Assembly: GCA_030427885.1 (NCBI GenBank)
Contig: JAUICM010000003.1
Span: forward strand, 496,001-560,000
DNA length: 64,000 nt
Reading direction: 5' to 3'
Origin: Rhodothermia bacterium
Lineage (GTDB): Bacteria; Bacteroidota; Rhodothermia; Balneolales; Balneolaceae
The notes beneath the pieces were generated by a model, which saw nothing but the letters and a program-made list of their open reading frames with translations, was not told the origin of the DNA and did not search any database. This document shows, piece by piece, positions 16,841-26,161 of the stretch (position 1 is the first letter of the stretch; every line of letters begins with the position of its first letter). The translations under genes and the position numbers were made by a program.

Positions 16841-17141
16841 GCCATCTGTTAGTGATTGATACTTTTATCCCGTTCGCAAAAAGAATATAACAAATAGGAA
16901 CTATGGCACTTGTATGTTTTCGGGACTTTAGAGGAGATATGATTTGATTCCCGGACATAAAAAAAGCCTGCTTTTCAGCTGGCCTTGCTTTGTTTTTTTA
17001 GTAACTGGAACCAATATACGGCCGTAACTATACCCTGACCAAATTTAATTCTTATTGTATAACTAATAATAATCTGCATATATTTAATTATTGGTATACA
17101 CTAATTAAAAGTAACTAAAATTATATCTATTTCAACTCAAT
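16841..17141. other. Divergent intergenic region
   Basis: About 300 bp between divergent genes. It holds a weak hairpin followed by a T run near 16968-17000 and a very AT-rich stretch (17040-17140) that should contain the promoter of the gene at 17142. I see no gene here. Confidence 0.5.
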
Positions 17142-17552
17142 ATGCCTAAGAAAATTGGTAGTTTAACCCTGTATTCGGTCGATGATCTGCATGAGATGCT
17201 GGGAATTTCAAAATTAACCATCCGAAACTATCTCCGTGAGGGAAAGATCCGGGCCCGTAAACTGGGAGTGAGTTGGTATGTTACAGAAGAGGCAATCAGA
17301 GAATATTTTGACGAACCTCAACCCGTTCCTGAGCCTAAACGAAAAAAAGAAGATTTCCGGTATATCGTTCAGGGTATCAACGATCTGGTTAGTGAGACCG
17401 AGGAGTGTGATACTGTTGAAGAGGTGATCGAGATTCTGAATGAACAGGCGATCATCAGCCTGTTTCAGGTTCAGGTTGTTAACCGGGCTACTAATGAGAT
17501 TGTTGAAATAACCAAAGCACGAGATTTTATAGAACAATATGCTAACTCTTGA
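17142..17552 (+). CDS. Helix-turn-helix DNA-binding protein (excisionase/MerR-like N-terminus)
   Basis: A 136-residue protein. Residues ~10-55 (LYSVDDLHEMLGISKLTIRNYLREGKIRARKLGVSWYVTEEAIREYF) match the HTH_17/excisionase DNA-binding fold: helix-turn-helix, then a wing ending in the W/Y-V-T-EEAIREY helix. A Pro-rich linker (PQPVPEPKRKKED) leads to an acidic helical domain of unknown role. It is probably a regulator. The next gene overlaps it by 14 bp, so the two form an operon. Confidence 0.75.
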   Translation: MPKKIGSLTLYSVDDLHEMLGISKLTIRNYLREGKIRARKLGVSWYVTEEAIREYFDEPQPVPEPKRKKEDFRYIVQGINDLVSETEECDTVEEVIEILNEQAIISLFQVQVVNRATNEIVEITKARDFIEQYANS

Positions 17553-17826
17553 CCAGACAAAGCTGGATATATTCAGCTTTGGAGAAAACGAAGACGACAC
17601 ATTCTACATTCTAATCAACACAAAAATAAATCCTGAGGGTGTGGACCTGAAAAAACTCTCTGGCGCTGATCCCAGATTCTTCGATGCTATGCTGAACGCG
17701 ATGGGTTGTATTCTAATGCTAAACCAGCAGGAGGTAGATGAGTTGGCTGGCCGCCGTGAGTTAGATAAAAAGGACCTTCATACTTCCATTTATAATCTGG
17801 CAAAGTCAGAAGGTATTATTAAGTAG
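17539..17826 (+). CDS. Hypothetical protein (95 aa) in operon with HTH gene
   Basis: A 95-residue soluble acidic protein with no signal or membrane segment. It overlaps the HTH gene by 14 bp, so translation is probably coupled and the two may act together as regulator and partner. The 3' end overlaps that of the convergent Nudix gene by 8 bp. I do not recognise the family. Confidence 0.6.
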   Translation: MLTLDQTKLDIFSFGENEDDTFYILINTKINPEGVDLKKLSGADPRFFDAMLNAMGCILMLNQQEVDELAGRRELDKKDLHTSIYNLAKSEGIIK

Positions 17827-18382
17827 ACTCACGCTTTTTATTCCAGACCTCCCAGGCTCTTAACAGGCATATCACTGTTTTCCCATCATTGATCTCTCCG
17901 TTATGAACCATTCTTACTGCTTCCTGGAATGGTATACGCTCTTTGATCACAAATTCGTCTTCATCCATATTCTGACTCACACTTTTAAGATCCCAGGCCA
18001 GGTAAATGTGTATGACTTCATCAGAGTATCCAATTCCCGGATAAAAATGTCCTACATATTCATAGCTCTTTGCACGGAGTCCTGCTTCTTCTTCCAGCTC
18101 CCTGAACGCTGTGGAATCCTGGTCCTCCCCGTTGTCGATCTTTCCGGCGGGTACTTCCCAGAAGATCTGAGCCATTGGATATCTGTATTGCCTGATCAAC
18201 ATTATATCTCCATTCTCAAACACTGGAATTACAGCACAAGCCCCGGGATGCCTGATCCATTCCCGGGTTCCGGTTTCACCATTTGGTAAGCGAGCCTCAT
18301 CATAAAACACATGTAGTAATTTCCCCTTAAAAACTTCTTTTGATGAAATTTGTCGCTCAACCAATTGTTTTGCGTTATTCAT
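17819..18382 (-). CDS. Nudix hydrolase, ADP-ribose pyrophosphatase-like
   Basis: A 187-residue protein with a complete Nudix box GKIDNGEDQDSTAFRELEEEAG (G-x5-E-x7-RELxEEAG), preceded by MAQIFWEVPAG. This WEVPAG context is typical of ADP-ribose/ADP-sugar pyrophosphatases (NudF type) rather than MutT. It would hydrolyse ADP-ribose to AMP and ribose 5-phosphate in the cytoplasm. It converges with the HTH operon and is divergent from the phosphatidyltransferase gene. Confidence 0.88.
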   Translation of the reverse strand: MNNAKQLVERQISSKEVFKGKLLHVFYDEARLPNGETGTREWIRHPGACAVIPVFENGDIMLIRQYRYPMAQIFWEVPAGKIDNGEDQDSTAFRELEEEAGLRAKSYEYVGHFYPGIGYSDEVIHIYLAWDLKSVSQNMDEDEFVIKERIPFQEAVRMVHNGEINDGKTVICLLRAWEVWNKKREST

Positions 18383-18442
18383 AGTGGCTTTATCAGTTTA
18401 ATGGCTTTAACTTTGCGGCAATATCGTAAATAAATCAAAGCA

Positions 18443-19033
18443 TTGGGTATCACCAAAAATATAGACGGAAAAACGGTTGCCGTTTCGGGGCGGGTCTTCA
18501 CCCTTTCCAATTTTATATCGTTTACGCGCTTCCTGGTTGCCTTTCCAATTGTATGGGTTCACTACAATAATGGGATGGCCATTAATAATACCGTACTGGC
18601 TTTGATATTTTATGGCATCCTTTCTGATTATGCCGACGGACTTGTCGCACGCCGAACTAATACAATTTCTGAAGTAGGCAAGATGATCGACCCGATCTCG
18701 GATAAACTTTGTGCCGGCACTTTATTTATTTATACCGTTTGGATAGGATGGGTACCATTTTGGTTTCTTATCTTCTTCATCATTCGCGATGTAAGTATTC
18801 TCGCGGGATCCACATTCATAAAACTGAGATATGGAAAGGTTGCCATGTCAACTATGAGTGGCAAGATCTCTGTAAATGTACTTGCTTTATACTGGCTGTC
18901 CGTTTTCTTTTTCAGGGATGCCGTAACTGCACATGAATTTCTTCTCGGATGCGCCGTGACCATCATGGCCATCTCGTTTTTTGATTATTTTAACCGATAC
19001 CGCAAGATCATGAAGGGTGCGGAATTCAATTAG
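18443..19033 (+). CDS. CDP-alcohol phosphatidyltransferase (PgsA-like)
   Basis: A 196-residue integral membrane protein with the CDP-alcohol phosphatidyltransferase signature D-Y-A-DG-x2-AR-x8-G-x3-D-x3-D (DYADGLVARRTN...GKMIDPISDK). The membrane segments surround it. It likely makes phosphatidylglycerol phosphate from CDP-diacylglycerol and glycerol 3-phosphate, though other head groups are possible. The start used here is TTG at 18443. It lies 5 bp before ftsY, a membrane-biogenesis neighbour. Confidence 0.85.
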   Translation: MGITKNIDGKTVAVSGRVFTLSNFISFTRFLVAFPIVWVHYNNGMAINNTVLALIFYGILSDYADGLVARRTNTISEVGKMIDPISDKLCAGTLFIYTVWIGWVPFWFLIFFIIRDVSILAGSTFIKLRYGKVAMSTMSGKISVNVLALYWLSVFFFRDAVTAHEFLLGCAVTIMAISFFDYFNRYRKIMKGAEFN

Positions 19034-19038
19034 GAACT

Positions 19039-19992
19039 ATGGGATTATTTGAAAAATTAGGCTTAAAGAAAAAAGAGACCCTTGAGCAAGGCGTGGAAAA
19101 AAGCAGAGCTGGTATTCTTAACAAGCTCGGTAAAGCTTTTGTTGGTAAAGATACTGTTGATGATGAAACCCTCGATGAACTTGAAGAAATTCTTATAACT
19201 TCTGATGTTGGGGTAAAAACCACTATTGAGATCATCAAGAGAATTGAAAAGCGGGTAGCCCGTGATAAATTTGTAGGGCAGGCCGAACTTCAGGCATTAT
19301 TGCGTGAAGAAATCGTAACCCTGCTACAGGAAAACACCGCGGATAAACCTGCTGCATTTGACGCACCCCTTCCTAACAAACCACATGTTGTTTTGATCGT
19401 TGGGGTGAACGGAGTGGGGAAGACCACCACCATTGGCAAACTTTCCTATATGTATAAAGCTGCTGGTAAAAATGTACTCCTTGGTGCTGCAGATACCTTT
19501 CGTGCTGCCGCTGTGGATCAGCTTAAGATATGGAGTGAAAGGGCTGGTGTTCCTATCATTGAGCAGGGACAAAATGCAGACCCTGCTGCTGTTGCTTTCG
19601 ACACAACTGCCGCCGCCAAATCAAGAGGTTCCGATATTGCTCTGATAGATACCGCGGGCCGGCTCCATAACAAAAAAGCTCTGATGGATGAGCTCTCCAA
19701 GATCAAGCGGGTAATGAGCAAAGTAGTAGAAGGCGCGCCTCATGAAGTGATTCTGGTGCTTGACGCTTCTACCGGGCAAAATGCCATGCAGCAAGCCAAG
19801 GCCTTTACTCAGGCTGTCGATATCACCGGGCTGGCTTTGACAAAACTTGATGGCACTGCAAAAGGAGGGATCGTGATCGGTATTTCTCACGAACTGAATG
19901 TACCAGTGAAGTATATTGGTCTGGGTGAGAAGATAGAAGATCTTCAGGTCTTCGATAAAAAAGCCTTTGTTAACGCTTTATTCGGTGAATAA
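19039..19992 (+). CDS. ftsY: Signal recognition particle receptor FtsY
   Basis: A 317-residue NG-domain SRP GTPase. The N domain is residues ~20-90. The G domain has P-loop GVNGVGKTTTIGKL, DTFRAAAVDQL, DTAGRLHNKKALMDEL, TKLDGTAKGG and the closing GLGEKIEDLQVFD. It docks the SRP-ribosome complex at the inner membrane. The acidic A domain of enteric FtsY is absent, which is usual for this length class. It follows the phosphatidyltransferase gene by 5 bp and ends at a hairpin. Confidence 0.96.
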   Translation: MGLFEKLGLKKKETLEQGVEKSRAGILNKLGKAFVGKDTVDDETLDELEEILITSDVGVKTTIEIIKRIEKRVARDKFVGQAELQALLREEIVTLLQENTADKPAAFDAPLPNKPHVVLIVGVNGVGKTTTIGKLSYMYKAAGKNVLLGAADTFRAAAVDQLKIWSERAGVPIIEQGQNADPAAVAFDTTAAAKSRGSDIALIDTAGRLHNKKALMDELSKIKRVMSKVVEGAPHEVILVLDASTGQNAMQQAKAFTQAVDITGLALTKLDGTAKGGIVIGISHELNVPVKYIGLGEKIEDLQVFDKKAFVNALFGE

Positions 19993-19993
19993 A

Positions 19994-20017
19994 AAAACCC
20001 GGTATTGAACCGGGTTT
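19994..20017. terminator. Terminator after ftsY
   Basis: Stem AAACCCGGT / ACCGGGTTT with a short loop begins 2 bp after the ftsY stop. It also lies just past the 3' end of the minus-strand small gene at 20025-20135, so it may serve both. Confidence 0.82.
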
Positions 20018-20024
20018 ATAAAGT

Positions 20025-20135
20025 TTAACCATTATCAGGTTTTGGCGGATCTGTATCTGGATTGTCCGGATCACTATCGGGATCTGTATCCGGGTTTTTG
20101 TACACCGCTGTTTTTTTTAACCGAAACGTATTCAT
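20025..20135 (-). CDS. 36-residue Asp-Pro-rich small protein
   Basis: A 36-residue reading frame with an ATG at 20135 and a strong, well-spaced Shine-Dalgarno (GGAGGAG, about 4-8 nt upstream). The N-terminus is basic and hydrophobic (MNTFRLKKTAVYK). The rest is an acidic repeat of Asp-Pro units (NPDTDPDSDP, DNPDTDPPKPDNG). It ends close to the ftsY terminator hairpin. The start is divergent, 107 bp from the TPR-CHAT gene. The ribosome site, the regular repeat and the position support a real gene. Function is unknown: a peptide substrate or secreted peptide is possible. Confidence 0.55.
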   Translation of the reverse strand: MNTFRLKKTAVYKNPDTDPDSDPDNPDTDPPKPDNG

Positions 20136-20242
20136 CACTCCTCCTTACCCTTTCAGGTATTATTTCTGTTAATCGGAAAAAAACATGATATTCCCGCTAA
20201 ATTCAACTGAGTTATCCACTTTTAATCAAAAGTTTACGCCTG

Positions 20243-23041
20243 ATGAAATTCCCGGTTTCCAGTCTTATAATCCTCCTTTTGCCGGGGATATTCACTCCGG
20301 TTTGGGGGCAGTCCTGGGAAGAGGATTTTGATACCGCCTGGAGCCGTACAGTAGAGTTAAGGATTGACAAAAAATACCCCGAGGCATTACAGGTAATTCA
20401 GGAAAGCCTGGACATTGCTATTGAAAAAAAAGATACTTCCCGGGCTATAACAGGATATTTCTGGACAGGTGCGATCATGGACCTTACTGGAAACTATGAT
20501 GCGGCAGCTGAAACCTATCGGAAGGGAATACATCTGGCTCTTATCACCTCCGATTCGCTGAAAGTAACACGGGTTTCTACAAACCTGACTAATTCACTCT
20601 TGTACAAAGGCAATTATGCCGATGCCTTAGAGGCCGCAAAAGTGGCTTTAAGGTACACTCCCTCGGGTGAGGTCTATCAACGAGCCCGTGCCAATCTGTC
20701 TATCTATGTTACCTACCTGTTCCTTGGGCTGCATGAAATAGCTGAGCCCTATCTAATGGAAAGCCTGAGGCTGGCAAATCTCAGTGACGATAATGTCTTA
20801 CGATCCAGTATTTACCGATACCTCGGCAATCACTTTCAAGACAAGAACCAATTCGATAAAGCCATACGCTATTTTCAGGAAGGCCTGATTTTGTCAGAAG
20901 AAACGGGCACCCTTTCCAGAATAGCTCAATATTACGCAGGTTTGGGAGATCTATACTCTGACATTAAAAATTTTGAGCGGGCACTCAATTACTATAACAG
21001 AGCACACAATTACTATCTATCAATGAATAATGATCTGCTCGCTAATGAAACCCTGACTTCTATCAGTACATGTTACAAAGGAATGGGTGATTTCGAAGAA
21101 GCTGAGAAATTGCTTCTTGAAGCTCTCGCATTTTATTCTAAGTCGGATTATCCCCATTCCCACGGGCTTACATTATTACAACTTTCAGACCTTTTTATTG
21201 AACAGGACCAGTATGAAGATGCATTTACCTACTTAGAACAAGCTATTGAAATAGGAACTGTTGAAAATGATTTCAGTATCCGCTATTTCTCCAGTGAACG
21301 CCTTCTGGAATTTGATTCTGATTTTTTATCTGATGAAGACAAACTTCAGGTCAGTAAAGAACTGTATGCCTCTTCAAAAAAAATAAGTCCAGACACTGAG
21401 TTATCATCACTAATTTTGTTAGCTAAAACATACTATCCTGTTTCGCTGGATAGTGCCCTGGCAAAAGCGGAACTAGCCTTTGATATGATAGAAAAGGCCC
21501 GCCTTAGTGTCAGCGGAGGAATGCTTAAAGCCAGCGTTTTTTCGAAATATGCTTCATTCTACAACATCGTTGGTCACTGGTACGCAGATAAAAAGAAGGA
21601 TTATCAGCGGGCTTTTGAGTTATTTGAGGCTGCCAAAGCTCGGGCTTTACTCGATCAGCTTGCAGAGGCGGCCTCAGGAAACGAATTAAAACTAAATGAA
21701 TCGACTCAGGTGCAGTTGCTGCAAATCCAAAAGTCGATCGACAAGCTTTATCGTGAAAGGGAGAAAGTACAATCCGAAACCCTTTTTAACCAGATCACAA
21801 ATGATATTAATGATCTTGAGCTCAAATATGACTCCAGGTTAGAGGAGGTCAGGAGCAGCCATCCTGCGTGGAATGCTTTTCTTTACCCGAAGACATTATC
21901 TCTTAAACAAGTTCAGGAATTGTGTGATGACGAAACTGCAATTATAGAATATGCGATCACCAGGAATCAATTGTTCATTTTCTCCATCAAAAATGAATCT
22001 GTTGATTTTAACAGCATGGACCTGAATAATATGCCCTCTGGCATCACTGATTTGATCAATACCTATAGAGATGCCATCATTTCTCTGACACCTCAGGATT
22101 CACTGTCCCGTTTATCCGAACCACTGTATCTCCTCCTGATAGAACCTTTGGAACAGGAACTTAAAGACAAGAAAAATCTTGTTATTGTTCCTGATGGCCC
22201 CCTGGCTTTACTTCCTTTTGAGGCATTAATACATGATGGACGATATCTTATTCAGGACTATCCGGTAAAATACCTACCCTCCGTTAGTGTTTTCAATCAT
22301 ATCAAATCCCCCCACAGAGAAGTGGGTTCTGATATCCTGGCTTTGGCCGGTTCAGGATTTGAATACAATGAATCTTCCGATGATCCTTCCACACAGAAAA
22401 ATTTTGCTGCTCTTCCTTTCACTCTCATCGAGGTTGATTCTATTGCTGTTCATTTTGACTCCAAAACTGTTTTCAAAAATGAAGAAGTTACAGAAGCAAC
22501 CTTGAAAAGCACGGACCTGAGTAATTTCAAGTACATTCATTTTGCCACTCATGGTGATATCAATGAAACTTCTCCAACTCAAAGCGGACTTATTCTTTCA
22601 AAAAAAGCAGAGGTGGAACAGTTATTTGGCGAAGATGGCTACCTGAATGCATCAGAAATATCGCGTTTGAAACTTAACGCTGATATGGTTGTTCTGAGTG
22701 CCTGCAACACGGCACTTGGTAAGGTTATTTCGGGAGAGGGGCTGCTTGGACTTCAGCGGTCTTTTCTAGCTGCCGGAGCTTCGTCGGTTGTATCCAGCTT
22801 GTGGAGCATTTATGATCGCAGTACTCCATTGTTCATGGCTAATTTTTATACTCTCCTGAACGAATATGAAGAAGAAGAGATAGGCTGGTTCAACTCTTTT
22901 CTTATCTGGGCTGATTGGTATGAACCGGAGTTAGTAGACTACAAGACTTTAGCTTTAAGGGATGCCAAGCTTGAAATGCTTGAACATCCCTATTACAGCC
23001 ATCCGGCTCACTGGGCTTCGTTTGTGATTACCGGGAAATAG
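20243..23041 (+). CDS. Exported TPR-CHAT protease-like protein
   Basis: A 932-residue protein with a signal peptide (cleavage near VWG-Q), about ten TPR repeats (residues ~40-340) and a long linker. The C-terminal CHAT caspase-like domain spans ~600-932. The catalytic dyad is visible: His770 in HFATHG and Cys821 in LSACNTA, followed by GEGLLGLQRSFLAAGASSVVSSLW. CHAT enzymes cleave specific protein partners recognised by the TPRs. Export to the periplasm makes it different from the cytoplasmic CRISPR-linked members. A divergent 36-aa peptide gene lies upstream; an M28 peptidase gene converges. Confidence 0.88.
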   Translation: MKFPVSSLIILLLPGIFTPVWGQSWEEDFDTAWSRTVELRIDKKYPEALQVIQESLDIAIEKKDTSRAITGYFWTGAIMDLTGNYDAAAETYRKGIHLALITSDSLKVTRVSTNLTNSLLYKGNYADALEAAKVALRYTPSGEVYQRARANLSIYVTYLFLGLHEIAEPYLMESLRLANLSDDNVLRSSIYRYLGNHFQDKNQFDKAIRYFQEGLILSEETGTLSRIAQYYAGLGDLYSDIKNFERALNYYNRAHNYYLSMNNDLLANETLTSISTCYKGMGDFEEAEKLLLEALAFYSKSDYPHSHGLTLLQLSDLFIEQDQYEDAFTYLEQAIEIGTVENDFSIRYFSSERLLEFDSDFLSDEDKLQVSKELYASSKKISPDTELSSLILLAKTYYPVSLDSALAKAELAFDMIEKARLSVSGGMLKASVFSKYASFYNIVGHWYADKKKDYQRAFELFEAAKARALLDQLAEAASGNELKLNESTQVQLLQIQKSIDKLYREREKVQSETLFNQITNDINDLELKYDSRLEEVRSSHPAWNAFLYPKTLSLKQVQELCDDETAIIEYAITRNQLFIFSIKNESVDFNSMDLNNMPSGITDLINTYRDAIISLTPQDSLSRLSEPLYLLLIEPLEQELKDKKNLVIVPDGPLALLPFEALIHDGRYLIQDYPVKYLPSVSVFNHIKSPHREVGSDILALAGSGFEYNESSDDPSTQKNFAALPFTLIEVDSIAVHFDSKTVFKNEEVTEATLKSTDLSNFKYIHFATHGDINETSPTQSGLILSKKAEVEQLFGEDGYLNASEISRLKLNADMVVLSACNTALGKVISGEGLLGLQRSFLAAGASSVVSSLWSIYDRSTPLFMANFYTLLNEYEEEEIGWFNSFLIWADWYEPELVDYKTLALRDAKLEMLEHPYYSHPAHWASFVITGK

Positions 23042-23052
23042 AATAGCTTCTG

Positions 23053-24681
23053 TTATCTCGGATTCTGCTGTGTTTTTTCGATAAACACCTGGTTGTCAAC
23101 TTCCGGACGTTCCGCAGCATTTGCAACTTTAGCAGTAGTCATATATACCAATTGTGTTCTTTTGGTAAGCGCATCAAAATGGATCTTATCTACAGAATCT
23201 GACGGGCGGTGGTAATCAGCATGTGTACCATTGAAGAAAAACACGAATGGCACCCCCAGTCTTCCGAAATTCCAGTGGTCACTTCTGCGATAGAACTGGT
23301 TTGGGTCATCCAGATCATTATAGCGATCACTTAGTGTGATGTTCACGCTTTGCATGTTCGCTTCTTCCATCATTGCCTGTAAGCCTGATGAAATGATCTT
23401 ACCGCCAATCACATAAATATAATCCGGGTCGTTTTCGTGTTCTGGGTCCAGTCGTCCGACCATATCAATATTGATATTGGCTACCGTTTCCTCGATCGGG
23501 AAGATGGGGTGATCAGAATAATATCTTGATCCAAGAAGACCCTTTTCCTCTCCAGCCACATGTAAGAACAGAACGCTTCTCTTGAGTTCTGCACCTGCCT
23601 GAACTGCATTCATAATGGCTTGTGCTGCGTGGAGAGTTGCCACTGTTCCACTACCATCATCATCTGCTCCGTTGTAAATGGTATCTCCTGTTGAATCCGG
23701 GCGACCAATTCCTACGTGGTCGTAATGAGAACTTAGTACAACCACCTCATTCTTGAGCAGCGAATCACTTCCTTCGATGAACGCAACCACATTTTGAACG
23801 GTTACTTTTGCATTTTCGTAATCCGGAATGTGCTTCAGGCTGTATTTAAGCGGGCTGGCTTCAAATGCATCCGGCGATTCTTTTACTTTTGATTCTAGTT
23901 CCCAAAGTGCTGAAACGTCCTCCAGTCCAAGAAGAGTAGCTGCAAATTCAGGGTCTACGCGCTCAACAGCAGATGCAAATTCATCATCAGAATTGAGATA
24001 GGAAAGTGACAGTCTGCCGGGCTTTCCAAAACTATCCTGCTGGCGTTCTGCCTGGGTCTTAAACGCTTCTGCATCTTTATCCATGATCAGGATAGCTCCT
24101 ACAGCTTTGCCTTCGCCGATCATTCCCTGCAATGCCCGGAAATTTGTGATCTGTCGGTCGTAAAAAAGAAGGAACCACTTACCTTCAACCTCTTCCGGTA
24201 ACTGATTTATCCCTTTTTCTTCGTCTACGATGCCATATCCTGCAAATATAATATCGCCCGAAACAGAACCTGAACCGCCGATAAGCGTGCTGAACGTCGC
24301 GATTGATTCAGGAGAATGCGTGCTTTCGTCAACTACATTTCCTTCCAAATCGGTTACTGTATAAGAAACACTATTTGTGATCGGTGCATCCAGATCGAAA
24401 TGCTGAAAATAGGATCCGTTGTCACCAACAGGTTCCAGTCCTAAGGTTTTATAACGGGCAGCCAGATAATTGGCTGCTTTGTTAAGTCCTTCTTTTCCTG
24501 TGTCTCTTCCTTCAAGAGAATCGTCAGCCAGCACTGAAAGGTCTGCACGAAGGCCTTCTGCTGTTATTGTTTTGTCGAAATCGAAAATAGACGGGGCTGG
24601 TTTTTCAACCGTTTTTTTCTGCCCGCTGCAAGCTACAAATGCAGCTACAATGGTCGTTGATAGTATTAGTCTTTTAATCAT
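23053..24681 (-). CDS. M28-family zinc metallopeptidase, lipoprotein
   Basis: A 542-residue protein with a lipobox (VAACS-like, FVACSG). A protease-associated (PA) insert around residues 130-290 precedes the M28 catalytic domain. Its metal ligands are in VVLSSHYDHVGIG, NGADDDGSGTVATLHAA, HVAGEEKGLLGS, NINIDMVGRLD and the late NGTHADYHRPSDS. It is likely an aminopeptidase acting on peptides outside the inner membrane. It precedes scpA's 3' neighbour position by 16 bp: scpA lies just upstream on the same strand, so both may share a transcript. Confidence 0.9.
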   Translation of the reverse strand: MIKRLILSTTIVAAFVACSGQKKTVEKPAPSIFDFDKTITAEGLRADLSVLADDSLEGRDTGKEGLNKAANYLAARYKTLGLEPVGDNGSYFQHFDLDAPITNSVSYTVTDLEGNVVDESTHSPESIATFSTLIGGSGSVSGDIIFAGYGIVDEEKGINQLPEEVEGKWFLLFYDRQITNFRALQGMIGEGKAVGAILIMDKDAEAFKTQAERQQDSFGKPGRLSLSYLNSDDEFASAVERVDPEFAATLLGLEDVSALWELESKVKESPDAFEASPLKYSLKHIPDYENAKVTVQNVVAFIEGSDSLLKNEVVVLSSHYDHVGIGRPDSTGDTIYNGADDDGSGTVATLHAAQAIMNAVQAGAELKRSVLFLHVAGEEKGLLGSRYYSDHPIFPIEETVANINIDMVGRLDPEHENDPDYIYVIGGKIISSGLQAMMEEANMQSVNITLSDRYNDLDDPNQFYRRSDHWNFGRLGVPFVFFFNGTHADYHRPSDSVDKIHFDALTKRTQLVYMTTAKVANAAERPEVDNQVFIEKTQQNPR

Positions 24682-24696
24682 GATTTATTTTATTAT

Positions 24697-25437
24697 TTAT
24701 GCGCCGATGATTTCATCGACAGGCTTAAGGTCTACATAAAAATCGGTGGGGTCTTCTTCGAGAAACAAATTGATTTGTTGCTCTTTTATCATCTCCAGAA
24801 CTGCAAGGAATGTTACTACCACTATAACCCGGTTCTTAATGGTATTGCATAATTCTGCAAATGACTGCTTTCCTCTGTTTTGAAGGGTAACCAGTACGAA
24901 TTCAGCTTGCTGCTCTATCGTGGCTTCAACTTTATCAACCTTATGAACGATGTTGTTGCGTTCAATATCCGTCAGAACTTTTTTGAATGCAGCAATCAGG
25001 TCGAAAAGGGTGACATCTTTTAGGGCTTCACCGGTAGCTTGTTTGTCTACCTCATCAGCTTCATAAAATCCTCTGGTATATCTCTTGCGGGTCTCTTCAT
25101 CAATATCGGACATCTTTTCTGCCATCTCTTTATATCGCTTGTATTCCAGAAGGCGCTGAACAAGTTCATAGCGGGGATCTGTTTCGTCCAGTTCCTCTTC
25201 TTCAGATTCCTCACGTGGTAACATCATCTTCGCTTTGATAGACATGAGCATACTTGCCATCAACACAAATTCGCTGGCTACATCCAGATCCAGTTCTTCC
25301 ATGAGGTGGATGAATTCCAGAAACTGTTCTGTTATATAAGAAATGGGGATGTCATAAATATCCAACTCATCTCTCTTGATGAAAAAAAGAAGCAGATCCA
25401 GGGGACCTTCAAAGTTTTTTAACTGGACACGATACAT
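24697..25437 (-). CDS. scpA: Segregation and condensation protein A
   Basis: A 246-residue kleisin. The N-terminal signature is FEGPLDLLLFFIKRDELDIYDIPISYITEQFLEFI, then ASEFVLMASMLMSIKAKMMLP. A charged central region (EESEEEELDE) follows, and the C-terminal winged helix would bind the SMC head. It forms the SMC-ScpAB condensin that compacts and segregates the chromosome. No scpB or smc is in the window. The M28 peptidase gene follows after 15 bp on the same strand. Confidence 0.93.
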   Translation of the reverse strand: MYRVQLKNFEGPLDLLLFFIKRDELDIYDIPISYITEQFLEFIHLMEELDLDVASEFVLMASMLMSIKAKMMLPREESEEEELDETDPRYELVQRLLEYKRYKEMAEKMSDIDEETRKRYTRGFYEADEVDKQATGEALKDVTLFDLIAAFKKVLTDIERNNIVHKVDKVEATIEQQAEFVLVTLQNRGKQSFAELCNTIKNRVIVVVTFLAVLEMIKEQQINLFLEEDPTDFYVDLKPVDEIIGA

Positions 25438-25534
25438 GCTTAAAACTACGTGGTTAAAAGTACAATTTCTTCATTTTCTTTTGTGCTTCGAATGTTATTT
25501 TAAACCTGCCCGTAGAAAAAAATAAAATAAGGAC

Positions 25535-26080
25535 ATGGACTACTCGAAATTTGTGGATGCCGTTCTCCAGAACGACACTGAAGAACTTGATTCTTTGGTT
25601 CCCGTAATCTCGTCCGTTCTTATGAAATTTTTAAGGGTTCGGGTTGGCGCTGATTATCACGACGCTCAGGACTGTGCCCAAAACACCTTACTTCTCACCA
25701 TCGAGAAAATAAAGGAGGATAAGCTGAATAATCCTGAGGCTATTATTTATTACCTCTTCACCACAGCTAAGAACGACTACCTTAAAATGATCAACCGTAA
25801 TAAGGAGTCTAATTATGAAGAGGTTCCCGACTCTCATAAGGTGGAGGGCGATCAGTTAAATAATTTATTAGATGAGGAGCGCCAGAGTATTTTAAAAAAA
25901 TGTATGAACGCTCTTAAACCAGATTTCCGGTCTTATATCAGTTACTGGTTTGAAAATCCCGGTGATGAAGCGGTTGTAGTGGCCGACCATTTTGGAATCA
26001 GCGTGAGCAATGCATGGACCAAAAAACACCGGATCCTGAAACTCCTGAAAGAATGTTGTGAAAAAAAATTAGCACTTTAG
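25535..26080 (+). CDS. ECF-like RNA polymerase sigma factor
   Basis: A 181-residue protein with the two-domain layout of ECF sigma factors. Region 2 includes DYHDAQDCAQNTLLLTIEKI and AIIYYLFTTAKNDYLKMINR, and region 4 includes EAVVVADHFGISVSNAWTKKHRILKLL. It lacks a typical P-loop or signal. The downstream gene (81 bp away) encodes a membrane protein with TPRs that looks like a regulator of it. Target promoters are unknown. The start ATG follows an AAATAAGGAC leader. Confidence 0.8.
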   Translation: MDYSKFVDAVLQNDTEELDSLVPVISSVLMKFLRVRVGADYHDAQDCAQNTLLLTIEKIKEDKLNNPEAIIYYLFTTAKNDYLKMINRNKESNYEEVPDSHKVEGDQLNNLLDEERQSILKKCMNALKPDFRSYISYWFENPGDEAVVVADHFGISVSNAWTKKHRILKLLKECCEKKLAL

Positions 26081-26161
26081 TGTAAGGAGTTGCTTCCGAA
26101 ACGGTCTTACATAGCAGAATGTATTCTAACAAATACATTCTGAGGTACAGATATTGAAAAC

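Noticed and set aside
16966-17000. Terminator-like hairpin with T run between the divergent genes
   Set aside because: The stem is short and interrupted by a mismatch, and no plus-strand gene ends upstream. I left it as part of the intergenic region.
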